DNA of 64,000 nucleotides from Leptothoe sp034932105 (GCF_034932105.1 NZ_JAYGIG010000119.1:1-64000), one strand, 5' to 3'. Counted from the stretch's first letter, positions 25,884 to 33,844 are shown. The notes: generated by a model not told the origin, from the letters alone. Program-made: numbers and translations.

Positions 25884-26081
25884 GTGTTGCGAGCCATTAG
25901 CCTTCACTTTGTTAAAACAGGCCGTCTAGATAAAAGTTATGGCAGGAATTCAAACTGGTTAGCCGAACTCCGCCAGGTTGGAGATTATGGTGAATCTCGT
26001 CGGGTAACCCTTGATGAAGCAAAACGGGCTATCTCAGTAGCTGACGGATTTCTGACTCAAGTACGTCTAATACTGGGGTAA
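25884..26081 (+). pseudogene. truncated HEPN-domain protein (HepT toxin remnant)
   Basis: 65 aa from GTG 25884, 9 bp after the MNT gene. HFVKTGRLDKSYGR, LAELRQVGDYGES and the final helix resemble the C-terminal half of a HEPN domain, including the RxxxDY active-site region. The N-terminal helices (usually about 60 residues) are missing. The bases between the MNT stop and this frame contain no room for them. A deletion fusing the junction is the simplest reading. Confidence 0.7.
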
Positions 26082-26179
26082 CTATGGGCAATGAGTTCAC
26101 AGCCATACAGATTTACTGTTTCTGCGTAATTCAATTCGTTTAAACTGAACTGTTGTAGGCAATGCGAAGGATAAATTCC

Positions 26180-26662
26180 ATGCTCGACGAACAGGCCAAA
26201 AAGACGATGCTGCGCAAAATTCCCCATGCGCTCTACATCTGTGGAGTCAAAGATGGCGAAGATGTCAACGGCTTTACCGCTAGCTGGGTTATGCAAGCGT
26301 CCTTTGCCCCACCCCTAGTGGTCAACTGCGTCAAAGCCGACTCCACATCCCATGCCATGATTAAAGCCAGTGGCGTCTTTGCCCTGAGTGTGCTGGAAGA
26401 CGGTCAAAAAGACCTGGCTCAAAACTTCTTTAAGCCTCTGCGTCGGGTGGGCAACAAATTTGAAGACATCGAATTTTATCCCGGTCCCGAAACCGGCTGC
26501 CCCATCATCAAAGACACCCTGGGCTATGTGGAATGTAGCGTGATCAGCGCTGTTGAGCATGGCGACCACACCGTCTTTGTCGGTGAAGTCATTGGCTCAG
26601 GCATTCACCGTGAAGGCGATGCCCTATTATTATCCACCACCGGTTGGAACTACGGCGGATAG
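26180..26662 (+). CDS. flavin reductase-domain protein (FMN-binding split barrel)
   Basis: 160 aa from ATG 26180, chosen because AGGAT lies 8 nt upstream; an ATG at 26162 is an alternative. Segments typical of the flavin reductase-like domain are VNGFTASWVMQASFAPPLV near the N-terminus, the FALSVLEDGQ strand and the GDHTVFVGEV end. The domain binds FMN and reduces flavin with NAD(P)H. The physiological partner is unknown. Confidence 0.85.
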   Translation: MLDEQAKKTMLRKIPHALYICGVKDGEDVNGFTASWVMQASFAPPLVVNCVKADSTSHAMIKASGVFALSVLEDGQKDLAQNFFKPLRRVGNKFEDIEFYPGPETGCPIIKDTLGYVECSVISAVEHGDHTVFVGEVIGSGIHREGDALLLSTTGWNYGG

Positions 26663-26744
26663 TCTGAATGTGTGGATATACTCCGTTGGCAAAGGACTCC
26701 ACCTCTTTACACAATGAGATTAGTTGTTTATCCCTGCTATAACC

Positions 26745-27095
26745 ATGCCTCTTATCAAAGTCCAAACCTCCGTCGATGCCCCATCTAAAGGCGCTGTCGA
26801 AGACATGCTCAAGCAGCTATCTGCCAGCTTGGCAAAACATATTGGCAAACCAGAGTCCTATGTGATGACTGCATTTCAGCCCAGCACCCCCATGACCTTT
26901 GGGGGCAGTACCGACCCCACCTGCTACATCGAAATCAAAAGCGTGGGCACCATGGGCAGCAAAACCAAAACTATGAGCCAGGAATTCTGCGCCCAGGTTC
27001 AGGCCGCCTTGGGGGTCCCCCCAGACCGCACCTACATCGAATTTGCTGACTCTGAAGGGGCCATGTGGGGATGGAATGGTAGAACTTTTGGTTAG
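26745..27095 (+). CDS. MIF/phenylpyruvate tautomerase family protein
   Basis: 116 aa from ATG 26745. This start is chosen because it exposes Pro2 (MPLIKVQTS), the catalytic N-terminal proline of the MIF tautomerase superfamily. Further family features are KPESYVMTAF, PMTFGGSTDPTC and the C-terminal WGWNGRTFG. Homologues are trimeric keto-enol tautomerases of unclear role in cyanobacteria. The first repeat unit of the downstream array supplies its terminator. Confidence 0.9.
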   Translation: MPLIKVQTSVDAPSKGAVEDMLKQLSASLAKHIGKPESYVMTAFQPSTPMTFGGSTDPTCYIEIKSVGTMGSKTKTMSQEFCAQVQAALGVPPDRTYIEFADSEGAMWGWNGRTFG

Positions 27096-27187
27096 GTCCA
27101 ATGGGTTTATGGTGGTGTGCCAAAGAATTGGTTAAATTGAATTTATTCTTGCAACACAACCTATATAAAACCCATATGTGTAATTAG

Positions 27188-27213
27188 CCCCGGCAGTAAT
27201 GTCGGGGTTTTTT
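27188..27213 (+). terminator. terminator of the MIF gene, unit 1 of the array
   Basis: An 8-bp stem CCCCGGCA/TGTCGGGG (one G-T pair) closed by a GTAA tetraloop and followed by TTTTTTA. The same stem and loop recur at 27573-27592, 27820-27839 and 28067-28086. There the following T-tract is weaker (TTATTTATT). Confidence 0.88.
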
Positions 27214-27319
27214 ATTGGGTTGATGGAGGGGCATAAATGGGCAAAGAAAATAGCCTTGTATTTATGAAAATCTCCCTTACAAAGGGTCTGTATTACAATC
27301 CGGACGTTCTATCGCATAA

Positions 27320-27333
27320 GTGATTTACATCAC
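27320..27333. promoter_or_regulatory. CRP-like palindrome 1
   Basis: GTGATTTACATCAC fits the CRP/FNR-family half-site pattern GTGA-N6-TCAC. Related sites lie at 27680-27693 (GTGATCTAAGTCAC), 27927-27940 (one mismatch, GTTAC) and 28165-28178. It is a sequence match only. Confidence 0.45.
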
Positions 27334-27499
27334 AATACTGAGGATTTTATGCCAGTGTCAGTTGATAAAAAATAAAATTGATGCATTCATCTTCAATTTA
27401 AAGAAATCCTTTTAAGGCAATGTTTTCAGCCTTGTTTTGAGTAGCTAATTACTTTGCTTCAGTTATTCTTTAATTAGGTTCATGGTGTATTTACGGTGG

Positions 27500-27597
27500 C
27501 AGGATCCAAAATTGGTTACATTGAATTTGTGCTTAAGGCACACCTTATGAATAACCTAATATGTGTAATCAGCCCCGGCAGTAATGTCGGGGTTATT
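27500..27597 (+). ncRNA. array unit 2, candidate small RNA
   Basis: It carries the conserved core from about 27500, the TGTGCTTAAGGCACA hairpin (with a G-U pair) and the GTAA-tetraloop terminator at 27573-27592. No good -10 box is seen upstream, so it may be silent or read from another promoter. RNA status is inference from conservation of the fold. Confidence 0.28.
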
Positions 27598-27679
27598 TAT
27601 TGGGTTTGAATAGGTATTTAAGTAGAGTTTTTAATGTCTGAAGAGTAGCTAAATAGATTGATTTAAATCTAGAAATAAG

Positions 27680-27693
27680 GTGATCTAAGTCAC
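27680..27693. promoter_or_regulatory. CRP-like palindrome 2, about -65 to the predicted unit-3 start
   Basis: GTGATCTAAGTCAC. Its centre lies about 65 bp upstream of a start predicted from TATAAT at 27739-27744, close to the spacing of class I CRP activation. The equivalent in unit 4 (27927-27940) has lost one position. Confidence 0.45.
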
Positions 27694-27738
27694 AATTATT
27701 GTTTCCTAGGTATTCTTTAAATATATTTACGAGTAATT

Positions 27739-27744
27739 TATAAT
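27739..27744 (+). promoter_or_regulatory. -10 box of array unit 3
   Basis: A perfect TATAAT. In unit 4 the equivalent at 27986-27991 is TATGAT. No good -35 element is present (TTTAAA), which would fit activator dependence. Confidence 0.45.
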
Positions 27745-27751
27745 CGGGGTT

Positions 27752-27847
27752 GTCAAAATTGACTACATTGAATTTGTGCTTAAAGCACACCTTATGAATA
27801 ACCTAATATGTGTAATCAACCCCGGCAGTAATGTCGGGGTTATTTAT
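27752..27847 (+). ncRNA. array unit 3, candidate ~96-nt small RNA
   Basis: Predicted from TATAAT 27739-27744 to the terminator at 27820-27839. Two hairpins are visible: TGTGCT-TAA-AGCACA and the GTAA-tetraloop stem. Changes in the sister units within the first stem keep pairing through G-U. No reading frame is conserved with clear bias. The target is unknown. Confidence 0.4.
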
Positions 27848-27998
27848 TGGGTTTGAATAGGTATTTAAGTAGGGTTTTTAATGTCTGAAGAGTAGCTAAA
27901 TAGATTGATTTGAGCCTGGAAATAAGGTGATCTAAGTTACAATTATTGTCTCCTAGGTATTCTTTAAATATATTTACGAGTAATTTATGATCGGGGTT

Positions 27999-28094
27999 GT
28001 CAAAATTGACTACATTGAATTTGTGCTTAAGGCACATCTTATGAATAACCTAATATGTGTAATCAGCCCCGGCAGTAATGTCGGGGTTATTTAT
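27999..28094 (+). ncRNA. array unit 4, candidate ~96-nt small RNA
   Basis: A 247-bp-shifted copy of unit 3 with a TATGAT -10 box, the same two hairpins (first stem with two G-U replacements) and a terminator at 28067-28086. A further 12-bp hairpin with T-run follows immediately and would catch read-through. Confidence 0.4.
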
Positions 28095-28127
28095 TGATTT
28101 TAAACAGCGTTTAAAATCAACTTTTTT
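28094..28127 (+). terminator. strong terminator closing the repeat array
   Basis: A perfect 12-bp stem TTGATTTTAAAC/GTTTAAAATCAA with a 3-nt loop, followed by CTTTTTT on the plus strand. Confidence 0.8.
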
Positions 28128-28164
28128 GAGTCCTTAAACGCATCGATTTAGGTCATTTAATTAA

Positions 28165-28178
28165 GTGATTTAAATCAC
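28165..28178. promoter_or_regulatory. CRP-like palindrome 4 (perfect)
   Basis: GTGATTTAAATCAC, a perfect 14-bp palindrome 17 bp before the end of the U32 peptidase gene. There is no obvious promoter downstream on the plus strand, so it may be a relic of another array unit. Confidence 0.45.
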
Positions 28179-28194
28179 GATCTTTAGGGTGAGT

Positions 28195-30771
28195 TTATTT
28201 TTTCTCTAGGGTGCCGCGGGTGACGCCCAGTTGGTTAGATAGCTGGAGGGTTTGCCAGAGTTGGCGACCGGTGATCTGTCCTTGGAGGAGCTGTTGATAA
28301 TGGGTAAGAATCTGTTTTACCTGGGTCGGTGATTCATTGAGAAAGTCGATGCGGAAATGGCGAGCGCCTTGCTCCATCAGGCGGGGGATAAACTCTGCCC
28401 CCGTTTGGGCTACGCCGTTATAGAGGGTATTGCGACAGCCTGCGTCAGCGTGGAGAATATGCTCTGTGCCGGTGCGATCGCACAGTACCACCTCATGCTG
28501 CTCACAGGGGCGTCCACAGTTGGTAAAGTCCGTCCCCTCCGATAAAAACGCACAAAATACGCAGTGCTCCATATGAAACATGGGCATATGCTGATGCACT
28601 GTAATGTCAAACCAGTCAGGGGGGGTGGTTTTTAGTAAATCCATCAGCTGGGCCACATTCAAGTCATAGCTGGCCGTCAGCCGCTCCAGCCCAAACTCCG
28701 TTTTGAAGTAGTTGGCCGTAATCGGGTTCGCCACATTGAGGGAAAAGTCCCCAATACAGGGCCGATCGGCAAAGAATGCTAGATGGTCATAATTGCGCAC
28801 CAAATAGCCATCCGCGTCACATTGGCGCACCTGCTTGAGGATGTACTGCTCCCCTGGTTTCGTAATCCGAGGTGGTGCAACATAGAGCCTCGCCCCAGGA
28901 TTTAGCTCACGGGTCAGTGCCACCGCATCCCGATAATGCACCGGATTTTCCAGTTCGCAATAAATCGTGGTGAGGTCCGATGCCAGCACTGCCCGTAATT
29001 GTGGCAGGTTGCGGACTAGCGGAATTAGCGTAGGTTGGGTTGAAGTCTTGGGGGCGGAGCTTTGCTCTTGGGGATAAGCCAACAGGCCATCGGTTGCTGG
29101 CAACAAATCCCCATATCCTCGCTCCCCATCCAATCCCCAAACCTTTGGTCTCTCCCGTTGCTCTAACAACTGCTCCACTAGCCCCCGCCGTAGACGATTC
29201 AGCTCGCTCACTGGCAAAATCAATCCCTCAGCCAGATGGTTGGTCAACTTCCCTAGCCGAAACGGTGTATTCCCCAACCGAGAAAGTTGTTGTACCAACT
29301 TTTCATCGGTTAAAGGTTTGTTATGCGCCACCGCCAAAACCTTTTCAGAGATCGCCTTGGCAATGTGGCCTTGGGGATCGGTTGCGATCGCAACCATCTT
29401 TTCCCCTTCACCCCCATGCACCTCAATCTCAATGGGCTGGTGTACCTTTGGCTGTTCCCCACCGTAGCTTTGGCGCAGGGTTTTCTCCAGCTCTGGGTCC
29501 GAGGTTTTCCACACCTTATACCCCGGCTTCACTTGCCCTAGATCGATGTCATGCTTCCCAAAGCTTAGCCAGACATGCTGTCCCCTGGCCTCCACGCCGT
29601 AAATGCGCCCTCCTTGGTCCGTATCGGGATGGCCCGAGTCAAATACAATGCCATCCCCAGCCTTCACGGGGACCAGTACCTTTAACTCCACCTGTTGTTG
29701 GGTGACCCGTACCACATCCCCTAGGTACACCCCCCGTTTTTTAGCAAACCGGCCATGGACCAGTTCCTGGTTGTTGATGCCCCGAAACCAGCCCGTATAG
29801 AGGCCTCGAGAAAAGGCCATTTCCAGGTTATAGCGCTCGTCTGCGGTAGGCTGATAGGTGACGGGAGGATTGCCTAATGTCAGCGTAGATAGTTTTGAAG
29901 AGTGTTCTGGAGATTGTTCTCTTGTCTCTGGCTGAACTAACGCAATGTCTTGCCATGCCCGATCCAGGGCCTGACGATACACCCGGGTGACATTGGCCAC
30001 ATATTCGGGGGCCTTAAGCCGTCCTTCGATCTTGAGACAACTGACACCAGACTTAATCAAGTCTGGGAGAACGGGTAACCCGGAGAGATCTTGGGGGCTG
30101 AGTAAATATTGTTTATCCCCCAGCTCTACAACCTCTCCATCCACCTTCATATCATAGGTCATGCGGCAAGCCTGGGCACATTCACCTCTGTTGGCAGACC
30201 GGCCACCGAGGGACTCACTCGTCAGGCATTGTCCCGAATAGGCAACGCATAGCGCTCCATGGACAAATACTTCCAATGGCAGGGCAATCTCTTGGGTCTG
30301 TTGTTGTATTTTCTCAATATCCTTCAGGGAACATTCCCTCGCCAGCACCACCAGCTGTGCCCCAAGATTGTTGGCGAACTCCACCCCGGCGGCAGAGGTG
30401 ACGGTCATTTGGGTGGAACCGTGGATGGGAAAGTCCGGTGACAGATGACGAATCAGCCGACACATACCCACATCTTGCACGATGGCGGCATCCACTCCGG
30501 CGGTGATCATGGTGCGCAGGTAACGTTCGGCGGCGGCCAGTTCCTTGGGAAAAATCAGGGTATTAAAGGTGACATAGCCCTTAACGCCCCGGCTGTGGAG
30601 AAATGCCATCAGGTCGGGCAGGTCAGCCTCGGTGAAGTTTTGCGATCGCATCCGCGCATTAAACCGATCCAGCCCAAAGTAAATGGCATCCGTACCATTT
30701 TCCACCGCCGCCCTGGCACAATCCCAATTGCCCGCTGGTGCTAGTAATTCAGGACAGTGCTGACTCGTCAT
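28195..30771 (-). CDS. peptidase U32 family protein, RlhA/YdcP-like
   Basis: About 858 aa from ATG 30771 (MTSQHCPELLAPAGNW). The U32 catalytic-like core is at about 10-300 (ELLAPAGNWDCARAAVENG, NARMRSQNF, GSTQMTVTS, FVHGALCVAYSGQC) with Cys clusters (GECAQACRM), followed by a long C-terminal part with further Cys (HMEHCVFCAF, CGRPCEQHEV). Long U32 proteins of this type include E. coli RlhA, needed for hydroxylation of a 23S rRNA cytidine. Related U32 proteins make tRNA hydroxyuridine. RNA hydroxylation is therefore more likely than proteolysis. An upstream in-frame ATG at 30843 seems less likely. Confidence 0.88.
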   Translation of the reverse strand: MTSQHCPELLAPAGNWDCARAAVENGTDAIYFGLDRFNARMRSQNFTEADLPDLMAFLHSRGVKGYVTFNTLIFPKELAAAERYLRTMITAGVDAAIVQDVGMCRLIRHLSPDFPIHGSTQMTVTSAAGVEFANNLGAQLVVLARECSLKDIEKIQQQTQEIALPLEVFVHGALCVAYSGQCLTSESLGGRSANRGECAQACRMTYDMKVDGEVVELGDKQYLLSPQDLSGLPVLPDLIKSGVSCLKIEGRLKAPEYVANVTRVYRQALDRAWQDIALVQPETREQSPEHSSKLSTLTLGNPPVTYQPTADERYNLEMAFSRGLYTGWFRGINNQELVHGRFAKKRGVYLGDVVRVTQQQVELKVLVPVKAGDGIVFDSGHPDTDQGGRIYGVEARGQHVWLSFGKHDIDLGQVKPGYKVWKTSDPELEKTLRQSYGGEQPKVHQPIEIEVHGGEGEKMVAIATDPQGHIAKAISEKVLAVAHNKPLTDEKLVQQLSRLGNTPFRLGKLTNHLAEGLILPVSELNRLRRGLVEQLLEQRERPKVWGLDGERGYGDLLPATDGLLAYPQEQSSAPKTSTQPTLIPLVRNLPQLRAVLASDLTTIYCELENPVHYRDAVALTRELNPGARLYVAPPRITKPGEQYILKQVRQCDADGYLVRNYDHLAFFADRPCIGDFSLNVANPITANYFKTEFGLERLTASYDLNVAQLMDLLKTTPPDWFDITVHQHMPMFHMEHCVFCAFLSEGTDFTNCGRPCEQHEVVLCDRTGTEHILHADAGCRNTLYNGVAQTGAEFIPRLMEQGARHFRIDFLNESPTQVKQILTHYQQLLQGQITGRQLWQTLQLSNQLGVTRGTLEKK

Positions 30772-30888
30772 AGGCACCCATTCACAATCTTGTTGCAGCA
30801 ATTGACCCCATAGTATGGCACTACGGCATATCAAACACTCCACTACTCTAGACGTTGACCCAATCTATGGAGTTAGCTCAACCCCCTA

Positions 30889-31359
30889 TTACCCTAGGGC
30901 TGAATCCAAAACTTTGCGAGCATCTTCTGCACTGGCCCGGGCATCACGATAGCGCAGATTGCTCTGGGCAAAAGTTTTCAACACCTTAAATCCGTTTTTT
31001 AGCTCTTCGAGTTGCTCTTCCTCAATCACATCATCCGTGAATAGCAAATCGACCAAATCCCTGACCTTGAGGGCTTCACTGCGGGAGCCCTGCACCTTCA
31101 TTTTTAAGTTGGCCAAGTTACTGAGTACCTGAACAGCCTCAACAATTGCATTTTCCTCAGCTGTAGGCTCTGTATCGTGTTCTTTCACTTCAATAAAATC
31201 CTTTGGGGTAAAGCCATCATCCAAGTCTGCCGCTAGCTCACCATTACCCATCATTTCCAGAAGCTGATCCATTGCCTTTTCGCGAGCTTTAGCCGAGTCG
31301 CGTCCAGCAACGGTGATCAATACATCTTCGGGGCTTTGGGGAATCGTGTACTGAACCAT
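30889..31359 (-). CDS. conserved-type acidic cytoplasmic protein, function unknown
   Basis: 156 aa, highly charged and acidic, without hydrophobic segments. An N-terminal alpha/beta part (VLITVAGRDSAKAREKAMDQLLEMM) is followed by predicted helices (EEEQLEELKNGFKVLKTFAQ). It resembles uncharacterised cyanobacterial proteins, but I cannot name a family. It starts 65 bp from the 6S RNA terminator. Confidence 0.65.
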   Translation of the reverse strand: MVQYTIPQSPEDVLITVAGRDSAKAREKAMDQLLEMMGNGELAADLDDGFTPKDFIEVKEHDTEPTAEENAIVEAVQVLSNLANLKMKVQGSRSEALKVRDLVDLLFTDDVIEEEQLEELKNGFKVLKTFAQSNLRYRDARASAEDARKVLDSALG

Positions 31360-31423
31360 GGAATAGTATATTTGTACTTACCAGCGATATCCATCATAAT
31401 ACCGGATATTCGCTTCCACAGCA

Positions 31424-31458
31424 AAAAGCTCTTGATCATCATGGGATCAAGAGCTTTT
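31424..31458. terminator. bidirectional terminator after the 6S RNA
   Basis: A perfect 14-bp stem (31424-31437 with 31445-31458) that starts AAAA and ends TTTT on both strands. On the minus strand it follows the predicted 3' end of the 6S RNA by 11 nt. Confidence 0.88.
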
Positions 31459-31469
31459 CAAAGCTTGAA

Positions 31470-31654
31470 AGTTTCACCGCAGCGCCGTCTTACCTCAGTT
31501 TTTGACCTGGAAAATCCAGGTGGGCCCGTGGCTGCGATTTATAGTTTCCGGGAGCAAGCCCGGTATACTGCCGTCGCAATCCTGTTCGATGCCCGTAAGA
31601 GAAAAGCATAGATCAAGAAACATTGTTGGCAGTCACCAACGCCGTAGTGAAACT
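31470..31654 (-). ncRNA. ssaA: 6S RNA (6Sa RNA)
   Basis: A 185-nt region just downstream of purK, the usual place and length of cyanobacterial 6S RNA. The ends AGTTTCAC and GTGAAACT pair, and the helix continues for about 17 positions with few mismatches. An apical CCGGG/CCCGG hairpin (about 31547-31563) and a small ACCTGGA/TCCAGGT hairpin lie on the 3' side, leaving the open central bubble that binds RNA polymerase holoenzyme. A TATGAT -10 box (31666-31661, minus strand) lies 6 nt before the predicted +1 A at 31654. A strong terminator follows. Confidence 0.85.
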
Positions 31655-31660
31655 AACGTC

Positions 31661-31666
31661 ATCATA
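31661..31666 (-). promoter_or_regulatory. -10 box of the 6S RNA
   Basis: TATGAT on the minus strand, 6 nt before the first base of the terminal helix. It implies an own promoter for the RNA besides any read-through from purK. Confidence 0.6.
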
Positions 31667-31791
31667 ACCACTGTCCTGGTAAATCGACAGGGGGGATCGA
31701 TAGGGATGATTGAGGGATTTTCTCTACCTCAATCACTATTTCAAATCAGACCCTTTAGGAGGCTATCGGGCGCTGGCCGCACGATGGCACA

Positions 31792-32967
31792 TCAGGCCTT
31801 GAGGGGCGGGTACCACAAGGCTTCGATCTGGTGAATGAGCTGATTTAATTCGTCCTGGGTGTGGATGCGATCGCAAGTTAAGGTCACATGACCTAGTTTT
31901 CGTCCGGTCCGGGCCTCCCCCTTGCCATACCAATAGAGGTGGGCGTTGGGCATGGCTGCTAGGGCCGCTCGCTGCTGACCATAGTCGGAGGTGGAGGTTT
32001 CAAAGCCCAGCAAATTGACCATCACTGCCTGGGGGCAATTCATGGCTGCTGATCCCAGGGGTAGTCCCGCCACCGCCCGCAGCTGTTGCTCAAATTGTGA
32101 CGTTAAGCAGGCATCCAGGGTGTAATGGCCTGAATTGTGGGTGCGTGGGGCAATTTCATTCAGCAAAACCTGGCCATCAGCGGTGAGAAACAACTCAATG
32201 CCAAAGATCCCGACCACATCCAGCTGGGTCATCAGGGTGGTGGCTATATCCGCTACCTGCTGCTGGACTTGATGGCTGACGGTCGCTGGCGCAATCACCC
32301 GGCGACAGATCTGATCAATTTGTTGGGATTCCACCACAGGATACAGGGCAATCTCTCCAGCCTGGGAACGGGCGACCATGATCGCTAGCTCCCGTTCAAA
32401 CGGCACAAAGGCCTCTAGCAAAATGGGTTGGTGGCCCAACGTTGCCCAAGTCGTCCTGACGGCGTCGAGATCTTTGAGGATAAATGTGCCCTGGCCGTCA
32501 TATCCATGACGCCTGGTTTTGAGGGCCAGGGGTAGTCCTACCGAGGCAACAGCGGCCTCTAGGTTGGGGCGGTCAGCCTCTGAATTGAGGGTGGCAAATT
32601 GGGGAGATGGCAGGCCCAGCTGTTGGCAGTACAGACGTTGGTCGTACTTATCTAATAGGGGGGCCAGGCAGCGTAGCTGGGGGTAAAACGAAGTACCCTG
32701 ATCGGCGAGCCGTTGTAAGGCGGGTAGATCAATAAATTCGTTTTCAAAGCTAATGACATCGCATTGGTCAGATAATCGGGCGGTGGTTTGAGCGTCGGCT
32801 ACGGCCCCTAGCACCACCTGATCCGCCGTGGCTACGGCTGGGTCCGACTGATGGGGAGTTTGGACGATCAGGCTCAGACCCAGGTTTTTGGCTTCGCTGG
32901 CCATCATCCAGGCCAATTGACCTCCACCAATAATGCCAACTTTCTGTGCTGTCTGTGCCATATCCAA
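31792..32967 (-). CDS. purK: N5-carboxyaminoimidazole ribonucleotide synthase
   Basis: A 391-aa ATP-grasp enzyme of purine synthesis that carboxylates AIR to N5-CAIR. The N-terminal GIIGGGQLAWMM motif is present, as are the ATP-grasp segments LALKTRRHGYDGQGT and EIAPRTHNSGHYTLDAC near residue 265-285. An ATG two codons downstream (32961) is an equally good start. Its 3' side is followed by 6S RNA, a neighbour pair recurrent in cyanobacteria. Confidence 0.96.
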   Translation of the reverse strand: MDMAQTAQKVGIIGGGQLAWMMASEAKNLGLSLIVQTPHQSDPAVATADQVVLGAVADAQTTARLSDQCDVISFENEFIDLPALQRLADQGTSFYPQLRCLAPLLDKYDQRLYCQQLGLPSPQFATLNSEADRPNLEAAVASVGLPLALKTRRHGYDGQGTFILKDLDAVRTTWATLGHQPILLEAFVPFERELAIMVARSQAGEIALYPVVESQQIDQICRRVIAPATVSHQVQQQVADIATTLMTQLDVVGIFGIELFLTADGQVLLNEIAPRTHNSGHYTLDACLTSQFEQQLRAVAGLPLGSAAMNCPQAVMVNLLGFETSTSDYGQQRAALAAMPNAHLYWYGKGEARTGRKLGHVTLTCDRIHTQDELNQLIHQIEALWYPPLKA

Positions 32968-33174
32968 TACGAAGAATAGAAAGGGAACGGTCAGGTTACC
33001 TTTTTTAACTGTCCCCTGTCTCGGGACAAGGGATGTCGTTTTTAAGGATGATTGTCATAATATATCTTTACGTTTTATGCCTTAAGTTAAGACATTGCCT
33101 GGGACCGTTAATCCATCCCGATTGCCCAAATTGCCCAATCCATAGTATCGCGCTACTTGAGCGCTTGTTTATAT

Positions 33175-33693
33175 ATGTCCCAACTGACGGTTAATTCTAA
33201 AACGTCTTCTTTAGAACTTTTTTCTTGTCTTTTAGATCGGCTGGTTGAGGGGCCGGTGGTGTTGGCTATTGTGACCGCTATCCAGGGCCAAGTAGACTCC
33301 CAGGTGGGGGAAAAGTTACTGGTGTGGGGCGATGCCCAAAGTACTGGGAGCCTAACTGAGAATACGGTTAGGGCAACGGTCATTAACCAGTCGTTTGAAG
33401 TGCTCAAAACAGGCATTGCCCAGCGGATGGTGATTGATCCTGGGGATAATCTGTTTGCGGTCTCTTCGGTGCCCGGTAATCAATCGATTGACCAGGTTCA
33501 TCTTTGGTTGACCCGCTGGCAAGGGGCGGATGCGATCGCAACGGCTCAAGCCACCCTATCAGCTCTAAATGCATCCCAGGACAGTCGATTAATTGTCCCC
33601 CTCGTCACGGGCCAGTTTCCCTACATCATTAATCGTGATTCCCCATCGCTCCGCAACCTTCAGGGACAAGAGGCTTACATCGAAGACCTGTAA
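33175..33693 (+). CDS. XdhC/CoxI N-domain-like protein
   Basis: 172 aa from ATG 33175 (an upstream ATG at 33157 is possible). The stretch GPVVLAIVTAIQGQVDSQVG and the following LLVWGDAQSTGSL segment resemble the XdhC_CoxI domain, which inserts or sulfurates the molybdenum cofactor. The C-terminal Rossmann domain of full XdhC is absent. The canonical GSIGGG is replaced by GSLTEN, so function may differ. No molybdoenzyme is nearby. Confidence 0.5.
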   Translation: MSQLTVNSKTSSLELFSCLLDRLVEGPVVLAIVTAIQGQVDSQVGEKLLVWGDAQSTGSLTENTVRATVINQSFEVLKTGIAQRMVIDPGDNLFAVSSVPGNQSIDQVHLWLTRWQGADAIATAQATLSALNASQDSRLIVPLVTGQFPYIINRDSPSLRNLQGQEAYIEDL

Positions 33694-33739
33694 GCAGGCC
33701 TGTTATCTTCGTGTCCTATAAATCAAACAAATAAATCAA

Positions 33740-33780
33740 ACAAAAGCCCTTGGGTGTTTAAAACACCCAAGGGCTTTTGT
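33740..33780. terminator. bidirectional terminator
   Basis: Near-perfect palindrome of about 20-bp arms (ACAAAAGCCCTTGGGTGTTT and its complement) with A- and T-runs at both ends, between two convergent genes. Confidence 0.92.
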
Positions 33781-33844
33781 CTGTATGAAAGTATCTCAAA
33801 CATGGTTCAGCTCACTGCGGTTGACCCATGCTTAAGATCTGTTC

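Larger units (their letters stand above)
27096..28194. repeat. AT-rich array of four related units ending in identical terminator hairpins
   Basis: No protein gene is supported. A core of about 95 bp (TTGAATTTGTGCTTAAGG..., ACCTAATATGTGTAAT..., then the hairpin) occurs four times, with hairpins at 27188, 27573, 27820 and 28067. The last two units are exact-length 247-bp direct repeats (27593-27839, 27840-28086), differing at 11 positions that I count, all transitions. Unit 1 is the most diverged. A GTGATxxxxxTCAC-type palindrome occurs four times in the interval. Confidence 0.92.

Noticed and set aside
27320..27333. Reading the palindromes as NtcA (GTA-N8-TAC) sites.
   Set aside because: The half-sites are GTGA/TCAC with N6, fitting CRP/FNR-type rather than NtcA consensus.
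27593..28037. Two 65-codon minus-strand frames (27593-27790 and 27840-28037) encoding near-identical Lys/Asn-rich peptides.
   Set aside because: They are translations of the 247-bp repeat. About half of the differences change amino acids, no Shine-Dalgarno is seen, and they run antisense to the terminator hairpins.
31502..31834. 110-codon plus-strand frame and a second frame at 31336-31611.
   Set aside because: They overlap the 6S RNA and the purK end and show no protein-like pattern.
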